DNA of 64,000 nucleotides. Origin: Saccharopolyspora_C sp040643635 (lineage in GTDB: Bacteria > Actinomycetota > Actinomycetes > Mycobacteriales > Pseudonocardiaceae). The stretch is taken from NCBI RefSeq assembly GCF_040643635.1, contig NZ_JBEYUS010000029.1, forward strand, positions 1-64,000, in the 5' to 3' direction. The notes beneath the pieces were generated by a model that was given only the letters and a program-made list of their open reading frames with translations, was not told the DNA's origin and did no database searches. Below, one piece after another: positions 34,323 through 42,696 of this stretch. Both the position numbers and the translations under genes were made by a program. How positions within the stretch are numbered: position 1 is the first letter of the stretch; the number at the start of each line of letters is the position of its first letter.

Positions 34323-35495
34323 TCAGGGAGCGAACGCGAGCACCACCGCGGAGGCGAAGCTCCCGGACTCCTCGGCGGGGGCGAGCAGCCCGGTTCCCGG
34401 GTCGCGGGCCAGCCGGGTGATGGTGCCGGAGTTCTGGTTCACCACGTGCAGCGCCGCACCGTCGGGGGCGAACGCGAAGTGCCGCGGCCACTGCCCGCCG
34501 GTGGGGGTGCTGCCGAGGCGCTCCAGCCCGTCCGCGCGCACCGCGAACACGGCGATCGAGTCGTCGCCCCGGTTGGAGGCGTACACGTGCGCGCCGTCCC
34601 CGGTCACCGCGATCTCGGCGGGGAAGTTCTCGCCGGACGCGCCGTCGTCGCGGGTGCCGACGACCTGCCCGGCGGTGAAGGCGGCGCCGTCCCAGTCCAG
34701 CACGGTGATCGTCGAGGCGAGTTCGGCGAGCAGGTAGGCGCGGTCGCCGTCCGGGTGCCAGGCGAGGTGCCGCGGCCCGGTCCCGGCGGGCAGGTCGAGC
34801 CGCTGCCGCTGCGCGAGCTTCCCGCCGTCGAGGGCGTACACGAACACCGCGTCGGCGCCGAGGTCGACGGCCACCACCAGTTCGCCGTCGGGGGCGACGA
34901 GGACCTGGTGGGCGTGCGGTTCGGCGGCGTCGTGGCGCACCAGGTCGGTGGCCGCGCCGATCCGCCCGTCCGCGTCCAGGGGGTGCACCGAGACGGTGCC
35001 GTCGGTGTAGTTCGCCGCGAGCAGGTGCCCGGCGGGGTGCACTGCGAGGTGCGTCGGCCCGGCGCCGCCGGTGGGGGTGCTGCCGAGCACGGCGGGCGCG
35101 GCCGGGTCGGTGATGTCGAGCGCGGTGACCGAGCCCTGTTCGAGCTCGTTGGTGGTGTAGAGGACGCGGCCGTCGGCGGACGTGGCGAAGAACGACGCGT
35201 CCGGCACGCCCTCGACCGCGGCGGTGGCGGTGAGCTTCCCGGTGGCGGCGTCGAAGGCGGCGACCTCGAAGCCGCGGCCGCCGGTCGAACTCATGCTGCC
35301 GACGTAGGCGGTGGTGGCGGCCGGTCCGGACGTCGCGCGGGCACCGGCGGAGGCGGCGGCGGGCAGCAGCGGCAGCGCGCTCGCCCCGGCGAGCAGGCCC
35401 AGGAAGCCGCGGCGGCGCAGGCCGTTCGAAAGCCGGGAGGTCGCGGGCTGGCCGTTCGAGCACTGGGCGTTCGGGGACTGGTCGGGTCCGGGCAC
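34323..35495 (-). CDS. Tat-exported lactonase-fold (YbhE/6-phosphogluconolactonase-type) protein
   Basis: 390 residues. The GTG at 35495 is preceded by AAGGAGAG at ideal spacing. An ATG at 35519 would also be in frame but has a poor site. The twin-arginine signal is GLRRRGFLGLLAGASALPLL, cut after the following AAASA. The mature part is a seven-bladed propeller of the lactonase family: YVGSMSSTGGRGFEVAAFD, then GPTHLAVHPAGHLLAANYTD, EPHAHQVLVAPDGELVVAVD, GPRHLAWHPDG and QWPRHFAFAPDG. Cytosolic relatives hydrolyse 6-phosphogluconolactone. The exported group has no settled substrate. A near-consensus DasR-type site lies 55 bases upstream. Confidence 0.85.
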   Translation of the reverse strand: MPGPDQSPNAQCSNGQPATSRLSNGLRRRGFLGLLAGASALPLLPAAASAGARATSGPAATTAYVGSMSSTGGRGFEVAAFDAATGKLTATAAVEGVPDASFFATSADGRVLYTTNELEQGSVTALDITDPAAPAVLGSTPTGGAGPTHLAVHPAGHLLAANYTDGTVSVHPLDADGRIGAATDLVRHDAAEPHAHQVLVAPDGELVVAVDLGADAVFVYALDGGKLAQRQRLDLPAGTGPRHLAWHPDGDRAYLLAELASTITVLDWDGAAFTAGQVVGTRDDGASGENFPAEIAVTGDGAHVYASNRGDDSIAVFAVRADGLERLGSTPTGGQWPRHFAFAPDGAALHVVNQNSGTITRLARDPGTGLLAPAEESGSFASAVVLAFAP

Positions 35496-35549
35496 GAGGC
35501 TCTCCTTGATCGGGTGCATCGGCGCCCATCTCACCGCACGGATCGACAA

Positions 35550-35561
35550 TGGACTAGACCA
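35550..35561. promoter_or_regulatory. DasR-type (dre) operator candidate
   Basis: tggactagacca matches the dre core TGGTCTAGACCA at 11 of 12 positions and keeps the GntR-family GTnTAnAC core on the minus strand except for one base. It is 55 bases upstream of the lactonase-type gene start. DasR represses genes for N-acetylglucosamine use in actinomycetes. Confidence 0.55.
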
Positions 35562-35577
35562 CAATGGTCCAATTTCG

Positions 35578-35627
35578 AGGTGAATGGCCCATCCGCCCCG
35601 CCACAATGGGCGAATGGGCCATTCACC
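35578..35627. repeat. 50-base palindromic element, copy 1
   Basis: Arms aggtgaatggcccatccgcc and ggcgaatgggccattcacct (each up to 22 bases) around a short A/C-rich centre. It lies between the co-directional quinone oxidoreductase and lactonase-type genes. It is related to the copies at 50736, 51494 and 56880. Confidence 0.8.
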
Positions 35628-35635
35628 TGTGGTGA

Positions 35636-36604
35636 TCAGGGTTCGACGCGCAGCACCTGCTTGCCGTGCACGTGCCCCTGCTCGCCGCGGCGGTGCGCCT
35701 CGGCGGCCTGCGCCAGCGGCAGCACCTCGTCGATCCGGGTGCGCACCGAGCCGTCGTCGATGAGCCCGGCGATGGTGCTCAGCGCGGGCCCGTCCGGTTC
35801 CACCAGGTAGCCGGTGGCGCGCACCCCGCGCTCCCGGGCGAGGTCGAGCAGCTCGGGCGCGACCCCGGACGGCACCGCGATCAGCAGGCCGCCCGGCTTG
35901 AGCACGTCCAGCGAGCGGGTGCTGGTCCGGTCGATCCCGTCGCCGACGAGGTCGAGCACCACGTCGATCTCCCCGGTCTCCGCCTCGAACCGCGAGTTCC
36001 GGTAGTCGATCACCTCGTCGGCGCCGAGCTCCCGCACCCAGTCCTGCTTGGCGGCGCTCGCCGTGCCGATCACGTGCGCGCCCGCGTGCTTGGCGAACTG
36101 CACCGCGAAGTGCCCGACGCCGCCGGACGCGGCGTGCACCAGCACCCGCTGCCCGCGGGTGATCCCGGCCAGGTCGACGAGGCTCTGCCAGGCGGTGAGC
36201 GCGGCCAGCGGCACCCCGGCCGAGTGGTCGTGGTCCAGGCTCACCGGCTTGCGGGTGAACTGCCGCGCGGGCGCGGTCACGTACTCGGCGTAGGCCCCGG
36301 CCTGGCGCGGGAACCACGGCATGCCGTAGACCTCGTCGCCGACCTCCAGGGTGTGCACGCCGAAGCCGATCTCCTCGACGACGCCGGATACGTCCCAGCC
36401 GAGCACGAACGGCGGTTCGCCGAGCACCCCGGCCATCCCGCCGCCTTCGCGGGTCTTCCAGTCCACCGGGTTGACCCCGGCGGACACGACGCGCACCAGC
36501 ACCTCGGTGGGCAGCGGCGCGGGGCGGGGCGCGGTGGTCTCGTGCAGCACCTCCGGTCCGCCGAACCGGTCCTGGCCGATGGTGCGCATGGTCTTGTCGG
36601 TCAT
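35636..36604 (-). CDS. zinc-free medium-chain oxidoreductase (quinone reductase-like)
   Basis: 322 residues, ATG behind GGGAAAGGGACC. An N-terminal GroES-like domain (GFGVHTLEVGDEVYGMPWFP) is followed by a Rossmann domain with VLVHAASGGVGHFAVQFAKH and VIDYRNSRFE. The structural-zinc Cys cluster of alcohol dehydrogenases is absent, as in NADPH:quinone reductases. C-terminal GEQGHVHGKQVLRVE is typical. It probably reduces quinones or enones with NADPH. Single gene between the dispersed palindrome and the gntP terminus. Confidence 0.85.
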   Translation of the reverse strand: MTDKTMRTIGQDRFGGPEVLHETTAPRPAPLPTEVLVRVVSAGVNPVDWKTREGGGMAGVLGEPPFVLGWDVSGVVEEIGFGVHTLEVGDEVYGMPWFPRQAGAYAEYVTAPARQFTRKPVSLDHDHSAGVPLAALTAWQSLVDLAGITRGQRVLVHAASGGVGHFAVQFAKHAGAHVIGTASAAKQDWVRELGADEVIDYRNSRFEAETGEIDVVLDLVGDGIDRTSTRSLDVLKPGGLLIAVPSGVAPELLDLARERGVRATGYLVEPDGPALSTIAGLIDDGSVRTRIDEVLPLAQAAEAHRRGEQGHVHGKQVLRVEP

Positions 36605-36740
36605 GGTCCCTTTCCCGTCGTGTCGCTTGCGGCCGAAGCTATCCGCCGGGGGGTACGCACCCGCAAGGTCTGCTGCTACCCGGCGGGAAGCATCGAGGTG
36701 GCGGCCCTGGACTACCCGGGCCGCCACCGATCGACACCGG

Positions 36741-38132
36741 CTACACGACCAGGCTCAGCAGCACGGCCATCGCGAACCCGGTGACGGACAGGATCGTCTC
36801 CAGCACCGTCCAGGTCTTGAGCGTGTCCTTCGTCGAGATCCCGAAGTAGCGGGAGATGATCCAGAACCCGGCGTCGTTGACGTGCGAGGCGATGATCGAC
36901 CCGGCGGCGATGGCCACCGCGATCAGCGCCAGTTCCGGCTGGGAGTACCCGATCCCGGCCACCAGCGGCGCCACGATCCCGCCGGTGGTCACGATCGCCA
37001 CGGTCGCCGAGCCCTGCGCGATCCGCAGCCCGGAGCTGATCACGTACGCGGAGGCGATCAGCGGCAGCCCGGACGCCTCCAGGGTGCCGGCGAGCGCCTC
37101 GCCGACCCCGGTCTCGGAGAGCACCTTGCCGAAGAACCCGCCGGCGCCGACGACGAGCAGGATCATGCCGAGCGGCCGCAGCGCGGTCGCGGTCAGCGTC
37201 GCCAGATCCGGCCCGGTCAGCCCGCGCTTGGTGCCCAGCAGCCGGAACGCGACCAGCACCGCGATGGTCAGCGCCACCACCGGGTTCCCGAGGAACGTCA
37301 GCACGTCCAGCACCGCCCCGGGCGGCAGCGTGATGCTGGCGAACGTCCCGCCGAGGATCAGCAGCATCGGCAGCCCGATGACGAGCGCGACCACCCCGAG
37401 CTTCGGCTCGTCCTCGGGCGCGGAGCCGAGTTCCGCGGGCGGCGCGGTGTCCGGCACGTCCACGTGCAGGCGCTTGCCGATCCAGGCGGGGAACAGCACG
37501 CCGGAGACGACGAACGCCGGGATCCCGCAGGCCAGCCCCATCAGGATGACCCAGCCGAGGTCGACGCCGAGCAGCCCGGCGGCGACCACCGGCCCGGGGT
37601 GCGGCGGCAGGAACGCGTGCGTCATGGACAGGCCCGCGACCAGCGGCAGGCAGTACAGCAGGATGGATCGCCCGCCTTGGCGCGCGGCGCTGTAGACCAG
37701 CGGTGCGAGCACGAAGATGCCGATGTCGAAGAACACCGGGATGCCGAACAGCAGCCCGGACAACCCCATCGCCAGCGGCGCCCGGTTCTCCCCGAACGCG
37801 GCCAGCAGCCTGCGGGTGAGCAGCTGCGCGCCACCGGAGGCCTCCAGCACGGCGCCGAGCACCGCGCCGAGCCCGACGATGGCGGTGATGTGCCCGAGGA
37901 TGCTGCCGAAACCGCTCTCCAGCAGGGATTCGCTGCTCTTCTGCGCCGAGCCGACGAGGTCGGTGACGGGCACTCCGGCGACGAGCGCCAGCAGCAGCCC
38001 GGTGATGATCAGGGCGATGAACGGTTCCACCCGGAACCGGATGATCATCAGCAGCAGAGCGGCGATCCCCGCCGCGCACAACGTGAGCAGACCCGCGGTG
38101 TCGTGCTGCAACCAGTGCACTAAACCATCCAC
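36741..38132 (-). CDS. GntP-family permease
   Basis: 463 residues from GTG 38132 with AAGGGAG at 6-base spacing. About 12-13 membrane helices are present. Family motifs are FIALIITGLLLALVAGVP, GFGSILGHITAIVGLGAVLG, PVFFDIGIFVLAPLVYS, HAFLPPHPGPVVAAGLLG and GSATVAIVTTGGIVAP. GntP permeases import gluconate and other sugar acids or hydroxy/amino acids with protons. Co-directional with the downstream-named deacylase and lyase genes (19-base gap), so the cargo is more likely an N-acyl- or D-amino acid than gluconate. Last gene of a three-gene operon. Confidence 0.88.
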   Translation of the reverse strand: MDGLVHWLQHDTAGLLTLCAAGIAALLLMIIRFRVEPFIALIITGLLLALVAGVPVTDLVGSAQKSSESLLESGFGSILGHITAIVGLGAVLGAVLEASGGAQLLTRRLLAAFGENRAPLAMGLSGLLFGIPVFFDIGIFVLAPLVYSAARQGGRSILLYCLPLVAGLSMTHAFLPPHPGPVVAAGLLGVDLGWVILMGLACGIPAFVVSGVLFPAWIGKRLHVDVPDTAPPAELGSAPEDEPKLGVVALVIGLPMLLILGGTFASITLPPGAVLDVLTFLGNPVVALTIAVLVAFRLLGTKRGLTGPDLATLTATALRPLGMILLVVGAGGFFGKVLSETGVGEALAGTLEASGLPLIASAYVISSGLRIAQGSATVAIVTTGGIVAPLVAGIGYSQPELALIAVAIAAGSIIASHVNDAGFWIISRYFGISTKDTLKTWTVLETILSVTGFAMAVLLSLVV

Positions 38133-38151
38133 AGTGGACTCCCTTGTGGTG

Positions 38152-39741
38152 TCAAGGTGTGCGGCGCACCGCACGGCCGGGCAGCGCGCCGGTGCGCCCC
38201 CCGGAGTCGAGGACCGGCACCCCGTTGACCAGCACCCGGTGCACGCCCGTCGCGGTGCTGCGCGGCCGGTCGAAAGTGGCGGTGTCGGCGATGGTGTCCG
38301 GGTCGAACAGCACCAGGTCGGCGATCGCGCCTTCCCGGATGCGGCCGCGGTCCGGCAGCCGGAGCCGGTCGGCGGGCCGCGAGGTGAGGTGCCGGACGCA
38401 CTCCTCCAGGCCCAGCACGCCCAGCTCCCGCACGTAGTGCCCCAGGTAGCGCGGGAACGTCCCCCACGCGCGCGGGTGCGGGCGGTCACCGACGAGCAGC
38501 CCGTCGCTGCCACCGGTGTGCGCGGGGTGGCGCATGATCGCGCGCACGTTCTCCTCGTGGCCGACGTGCATCAGGCAGGAGGTGCCGAGCCGCTCCGAGA
38601 GCAGCACCTCGAAGAACACCTCGGCGGCCGGTGTCCCGGTCCGCCGCGCCGATTCGGCGATGCTCAGCCCCACCAGGTGCCCGTTGCGCTCGGCGTCGCG
38701 CACCCCGTTGATCTCGATGGCGGACCAGTCGATCGGCACCCCGTGGCAGCCGTCGGAGCCGCTGACCTCCATGTCGTGCCGGATCCGCACCCGCAGCTCG
38801 GGGTCGCGCAGCCGCTCCAGCGTGGCCTCCACCCCGCCTTCCGCGGCCCAGCTCGGCAGCAGCGCGTGCAGCGAGGTCGCGCCCGGCAGGTACGGGTAGC
38901 TGTCCAGCGTGATGTCCGCGCCCGCGTGCAGCGCCGAATCCACCAGCTCCAGCAGGTCCCCGGCCCGGCCGCGGTTGACCTCGAAGTTCATCGTCGCGTG
39001 CGCCAGGTGCAGCGGGCAGCCGGACTCCCGGCTCACCTCGATCATCTCGGCGTAGGCGGTGAGCGCGCCCGCCCCGTAGCTGCGGTGGTGCGGGCTGTGG
39101 AACCCGCCGTGCGCGGCCACCACCCGGCACAGCTCGGTGAGCTCGGCCTCCGAGGCGTACATCCCCGGCGTGTAGGTCAGCCCGGAGGACATCCCGACCG
39201 CGCCGTCGCGCAGCGACTCCGCCAGCACCCGGCGCATCCGGTCCAGCTCGTCCTCGGTGGCGGGCCGGTCGTCGTGGCCGACGCACAGCATCCGCAGCGT
39301 CCCGTGCGGCACCAGGTAGGCGGCGTTGACGGCGATCCCGGCGTCCAGCCGGGCCAGGTACTCGGCGACGCTGCGCCAGTTCCAGTCGAACCCGGGCGGA
39401 TCGTCGTTCCACCCCGCGATCTGGGCGCGCACCGCGGCCAGCGTCGCGTCGTCGACCGGCGCGTAGGACAGCCCGTCCTGGCCGAGCACCTCCAGCGTGA
39501 CTCCTTGCGAGACCTTCGCCAGGTGGTCCGGTTCGGCGAGGACCTGCAGGTCCGAGTGCGAGTGCATGTCGATGAAGCCCGGTGCGAGCACCAGCCCGTC
39601 CGCGTCGACGACCTCCCGCCCGCCGAGCGTGCCGGGCTCGCCGATCCCGGTGATCCGCTCGCCCGCCACCGCCACGTCCGCGCGGTAGCGGGGTTCGCCG
39701 CTGCCGTCGACGACCGTCGCGCCGTGGAAGACCCCGTCCAT
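38152..39741 (-). CDS. N-acyl-D-amino-acid deacylase (amidohydrolase)
   Basis: 529 residues, ATG. Amidohydrolase metal motif APGFIDMHSHSDLQVLAEP, followed by GVTLEVLGQDGLSYAP, MSSGLTYTPGMYASEAEL, SPHHRSYG and MHVGHEENVRAIMRHP. It ends with IREGAIADLVLFDPDTIADT as in D-aminoacylases. It removes acyl groups from N-acyl-D-amino acids (for example N-acetyl-D-Glu, D-Asp or hydrophobic D-residues). It lies between the permease and a D-amino-acid lyase, 16 bases after the latter. The locus reads as uptake, deacylation and breakdown of D-amino acids. Confidence 0.92.
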   Translation of the reverse strand: MDGVFHGATVVDGSGEPRYRADVAVAGERITGIGEPGTLGGREVVDADGLVLAPGFIDMHSHSDLQVLAEPDHLAKVSQGVTLEVLGQDGLSYAPVDDATLAAVRAQIAGWNDDPPGFDWNWRSVAEYLARLDAGIAVNAAYLVPHGTLRMLCVGHDDRPATEDELDRMRRVLAESLRDGAVGMSSGLTYTPGMYASEAELTELCRVVAAHGGFHSPHHRSYGAGALTAYAEMIEVSRESGCPLHLAHATMNFEVNRGRAGDLLELVDSALHAGADITLDSYPYLPGATSLHALLPSWAAEGGVEATLERLRDPELRVRIRHDMEVSGSDGCHGVPIDWSAIEINGVRDAERNGHLVGLSIAESARRTGTPAAEVFFEVLLSERLGTSCLMHVGHEENVRAIMRHPAHTGGSDGLLVGDRPHPRAWGTFPRYLGHYVRELGVLGLEECVRHLTSRPADRLRLPDRGRIREGAIADLVLFDPDTIADTATFDRPRSTATGVHRVLVNGVPVLDSGGRTGALPGRAVRRTP

Positions 39742-39757
39742 CCCGACCTCCGCAGGC

Positions 39758-41056
39758 TCAGAAGAAGGTGTGCACCAGGTCGATCACGGTGTCCCCGTCG
39801 ACGACCGGGATCAACCGCCACTTGTCGAAGACCGTGCACGGGTGCGACAACCCGAAACCGACCCAGTCGCCGATCCGCGGCCCGTCCTCGGGGACGCGGA
39901 GGAACGCGTGCTGGTCGGCGAGCTTGGTGACGGCGCACCCGGGCAGCTCGTGCACGACGCCGTCCGCGCCGCGCACGAGCTGCGGTTCCGGCAGGTCCTG
40001 GTCGAACGACACGTCCCGCCGGCCCACCGTGGCCAGCGCCAGCCCGGGCTCGGGCCGGGAGGTGATCTGCGCCCAGACCCGCATCGCGGGCCGGAACGGC
40101 GACTCGTCCCCGGCGAGCCGGTGCGGGCGGCCGAAGGGGGAGTTGCGGCGGTACAGCCCGTCGTCGTGCGTCACGTAGGCGCCGCTGCGCAGCACCGGCA
40201 GCACCCGGGCGCGGGTGGGCCACGGCGCGGCGAGGGATTCGGCGACCTGGTCGAAGTAGGCGCTGCCGCCGCCGGAGACGATGATCTCCTCGGTCTCGAA
40301 CAGGCCCGCGCGCTCGACCTCGCCGACGAGCTCCCGCAACCGGGTCAGGTATTCGTCCACCGTGGACAGCGCATCGTCCGCGGTGCCGTGTGCGGCGGCG
40401 CCCTCGTACCCGGCCACGCCGGCCAGCCGCAGCCGCGGGCTCGCCGCCACCGCCCGCGCCACCTCGACGCCCTGCTGGACCGACCGCACCCCGGTCCGGG
40501 CGCCCGTCCAGCCGAGCTCCACCAGCACGTCCAGCGGCCGCGCACCGGTCCAGGACGCGGCCATCAGCTCCACCCCGGCCACCGAATCGGCCCAGCAGCT
40601 GAACTCGAACTCCGGATCCCGGTCCAGCTCACCGCTCAGCCGGCGCAGGCCGTCCGGGTCCAGCAGCTGGTTCGCCAGCAGCACCCGCCGCACCCCGAAC
40701 GCCCGGTACACCCGCAGCTGCGCCACGTTCGCCGCGGTGATGCCCCAGGCGCCGTGCTCCAGCTGGCGCTGGAACAACCGCGGCGCCATCGTCGTCTTCC
40801 CGTGCGGGGCGAGCAGCACCCCGTGCCGCTCGCACCACCGCGCCATCGTCGACAGGTTGTGCTCCAGCGCCTGCTCGTCCAGCACCAGCACCGGGCCGGT
40901 GAACCCGGCCCCGGACAACGTCGGCCGAGTCGCCAGGAACTCCTCCGCGGTGCGGCCGGACGCGCCGCTCGGCAAGCCCTTGTACCGCCAGTCGAGGACG
41001 TCGCGCCGCAGCGCGGACACGGCCTGGTCGTCGATGCCGGGAACGGTCGGGGACAA
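39758..41056 (-). CDS. PLP-dependent D-amino-acid lyase/deaminase (D-serine dehydratase/D-threonine aldolase-like)
   Basis: 432 residues. TTG start at 41056 just after CTGGAGGCGTC; no better ATG or GTG exists nearby. An alanine racemase-type barrel carries the Schiff-base Lys in LLAPHGKTTMAPRLFQRQLE. The C-terminal domain has the zinc-site pattern GFGLSHPCTVFDKW of eukaryotic-type D-serine dehydratases. It probably converts a D-hydroxyamino acid to a 2-oxoacid plus ammonia through an enamine. Divergent from ridA, whose product removes such intermediates. First gene of the operon with the deacylase and permease. Confidence 0.85.
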   Translation of the reverse strand: MSPTVPGIDDQAVSALRRDVLDWRYKGLPSGASGRTAEEFLATRPTLSGAGFTGPVLVLDEQALEHNLSTMARWCERHGVLLAPHGKTTMAPRLFQRQLEHGAWGITAANVAQLRVYRAFGVRRVLLANQLLDPDGLRRLSGELDRDPEFEFSCWADSVAGVELMAASWTGARPLDVLVELGWTGARTGVRSVQQGVEVARAVAASPRLRLAGVAGYEGAAAHGTADDALSTVDEYLTRLRELVGEVERAGLFETEEIIVSGGGSAYFDQVAESLAAPWPTRARVLPVLRSGAYVTHDDGLYRRNSPFGRPHRLAGDESPFRPAMRVWAQITSRPEPGLALATVGRRDVSFDQDLPEPQLVRGADGVVHELPGCAVTKLADQHAFLRVPEDGPRIGDWVGFGLSHPCTVFDKWRLIPVVDGDTVIDLVHTFF

Positions 41057-41117
41057 GACGCCTCCAGTGCGACGAGCGCGAAGTGATCGGGAGATGATAA
41101 GCCCACCGGAGGCGCGG

Positions 41118-41129
41118 TGGTCCAGACGA
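41118..41129. promoter_or_regulatory. weak DasR/GntR-type site between the D-amino-acid operon and ridA
   Basis: tggtccagacga matches the dre core TGGTCTAGACCA at 10 of 12 positions and lies in the 115-base divergent region. TATCAT on the minus strand (about 41097..41092) could be the operon -10. Weaker evidence than the site at 35550. Confidence 0.3.
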
Positions 41130-41171
41130 ATCCCGCGCCGCCCACGTGACCGCCCGAGCGCAGGAGGCACC

Positions 41172-41561
41172 ATGCCCAGGCAGATCATCACCAGCGACGC
41201 CGCACCCACCCCGCCGCCGCACATCCCGCTGTCGCCGGGCGTGCGCAAGGGCAACGTCGTGCAGGTCTCCGGGCAGACCCCGGTCGACCCGGCCACCGGG
41301 GAGCTCGTCGCCGGTGGCGTGCCGGAGCAGACCGAGCGCGCGCTGCGCAACGTCATCGCCGTGCTGGAGGCCGCGGGCGCCGGGCTCGACGACGTGATCA
41401 TGCTGCGCGTCTACCTCACCGACGTCTCCCAGTTCGCCGAGATGAACGAGACCTACGCCCGCGTCGTCGGCGAGCCCTACCCGGCCCGCACCACCGTCTA
41501 CGTCGGCCTGCCGCCGGGGCTGCTCGTCGAGATCGACGCGCTCGCCGTGCTCGGGGACTGA
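41172..41561 (+). CDS. ridA: RidA-family enamine/imine deaminase
   Basis: 129 residues, ATG 5 bases after aggagg. RidA motifs are VVQVSGQTPVDPATGELVAG, QTERALRNVIAVLEAAGAGL, LRVYLTDVSQFAEMNETYAR and the final PPGLLVEIDALAVLG. The catalytic Arg that binds the carboxylate is not in the classical TRxxV/A position; it corresponds to RTTVYVGLPPG. It hydrolyses reactive enamines released by PLP enzymes. The divergent gene encodes exactly such an enzyme, which supports a joint function. Followed by two strong hairpins. Confidence 0.9.
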   Translation: MPRQIITSDAAPTPPPHIPLSPGVRKGNVVQVSGQTPVDPATGELVAGGVPEQTERALRNVIAVLEAAGAGLDDVIMLRVYLTDVSQFAEMNETYARVVGEPYPARTTVYVGLPPGLLVEIDALAVLGD

Positions 41562-41600
41562 CCGGGCGGTTGCTCCGTTCCGGGGAGCAGCCGGGCTGAA

Positions 41601-41677
41601 GGCCGCGACCGGTTCCCGGAAGCCGGTCGCGGCCGGTCGACCGCTCACCGCACCCGGCCTTGACAACCGGGTGCGGT
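41601..41677 (+). terminator. tandem hairpins after ridA
   Basis: Stem 1: ggccgcgaccgg (41601..41612) with ccggtcgcggcc (41623..41634). Stem 2: accgcacccgg (41647..41657) with ccgggtgcggt (41667..41677). The loop of stem 2 holds the TTGACA of the next promoter. Confidence 0.75.
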
Positions 41678-41688
41678 GCTCGGAGGGT
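41660..41688 (+). promoter_or_regulatory. candidate promoter of the Fae-like gene
   Basis: A consensus TTGACA (41660..41665) with GAGGGT 17 bases on (41683..41688). The -10 is poor. The -35 lies in the loop of a terminator-like hairpin. Confidence 0.35.
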
Positions 41689-41748
41689 GTCGATCAGTCA
41701 CCCGGTCCGTCCGGCCCTGGCCGGCGCGGTTGGTCGAGGAGGGCGTGC

Positions 41749-42279
41749 ATGACCACGTTCGGAGACCTGGACGGCCGGCTCGCGCAGGGCTGGGGCGGAC
41801 GGAAACCCAACGGATGCCGGGTGATCGTGGTGCTGGCGCGCCGCGGCGGCACCACCGCCGCCGGGCTGCTCACCACGCTCACGGTGCCCACCGAGCGGCT
41901 CGCGCCGATCCTGGTGTCGGTCGGCGAGACCCCGGACACCTGCACGGCGGTGCAGCCGCCGACCCTGCTGGTGGGCCACGAGGTGGCCGCCTCCGGCCGG
42001 ACCGCGGCGCTGATCGTCGGCGCCTGTCAGGTCGGCACCGCGCAGGGCGTGCTGGACTCGGTGGCCGAAGGGCTGCTCGAACCCGACCAGGAGACGATGG
42101 TGTTCGTCTCGCTGTGGCTGGACCACGACGCCGACGACGAGACCTCGGTCCGCTACTCCGTGCGGGAAGCCGTCGGTGACGCCGTCCGGGACGCCGTCAC
42201 CGGGCACACCAAGGAGCAGGTGCGCGGCCTGGTCGAGGACCGGGACCGGCTCACCCACCCGTACTACGGGGGAGACTGA
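41749..42279 (+). CDS. formaldehyde-activating enzyme (Fae)-like protein
   Basis: 176 residues, ATG behind gaggaggg. It starts TTFGDLDGRLAQGWGGRKPN, continues VIVVLARRGGTTAAGLLTTL and LAPILVSVGETPDTCTAVQP, and ends with GVLDSVAEGLLEPDQETMVF and YYGG. This is the style of the actinobacterial branch of Fae-like proteins. True Fae condenses formaldehyde with tetrahydromethanopterin, a cofactor actinomycetes generally lack, so the role here is open (perhaps a mycothiol or F420-era C1 function). Single gene, convergent with the DUF1844 gene with 6 bases between stops. Confidence 0.6.
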   Translation: MTTFGDLDGRLAQGWGGRKPNGCRVIVVLARRGGTTAAGLLTTLTVPTERLAPILVSVGETPDTCTAVQPPTLLVGHEVAASGRTAALIVGACQVGTAQGVLDSVAEGLLEPDQETMVFVSLWLDHDADDETSVRYSVREAVGDAVRDAVTGHTKEQVRGLVEDRDRLTHPYYGGD

Positions 42280-42285
42280 CCGCGA

Positions 42286-42696
42286 TCAGCGCACCGGGCC
42301 GGTGTACTTCTCGCCGGGGCCCTGACCGGGCGCGTCGGGCACGGCGCTGGCCTCGCGGAACGCGCGCTGCAGGCTCTGCAGCCCGTCCCGGATCGGCGCG
42401 GCGTGCAGCCCCAGGTACTCGACCGAGGCGGTGACCAGGCCGGCCAGCGCGGTGATCAGCCGCCGCGCCTCGTCCAGGTCGCGGCTCGGCGCGGTGTCCG
42501 GGTCCTCGTCGCCCAGGCCGAGCTTCTCGGCGGCGGAGGACATCAGCATCACCGCGGCGCGGCTGATCACCTCGACGCTGGGAACATCCACGAGCTCGCG
42601 GACGTTGGTGCCGAAGTCCGCCTCGGCGGGCGAGCTCGATCCCGAGCCCTGCTCCGGAGTGCTTTCGGGGGGCGGGGTCGGCTGCGCGTCGTTCAC
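42286..42696 (-). CDS. DUF1844 family protein
   Basis: 136 residues from GTG 42696. A Pro/Ser/Glu-rich N-terminal third is followed by the family core VRELVDVPSVEVISRAAVML, then AAEKLGLGDEDPD and DLDEARRLITALAGLVTASV. DUF1844 proteins are small, acidic and mainly helical, with no known activity. The gene stands divergently upstream of infC, where it is found in many actinobacteria. No signal or membrane segment. Confidence 0.82.
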   Translation of the reverse strand: MNDAQPTPPPESTPEQGSGSSSPAEADFGTNVRELVDVPSVEVISRAAVMLMSSAAEKLGLGDEDPDTAPSRDLDEARRLITALAGLVTASVEYLGLHAAPIRDGLQSLQRAFREASAVPDAPGQGPGEKYTGPVR

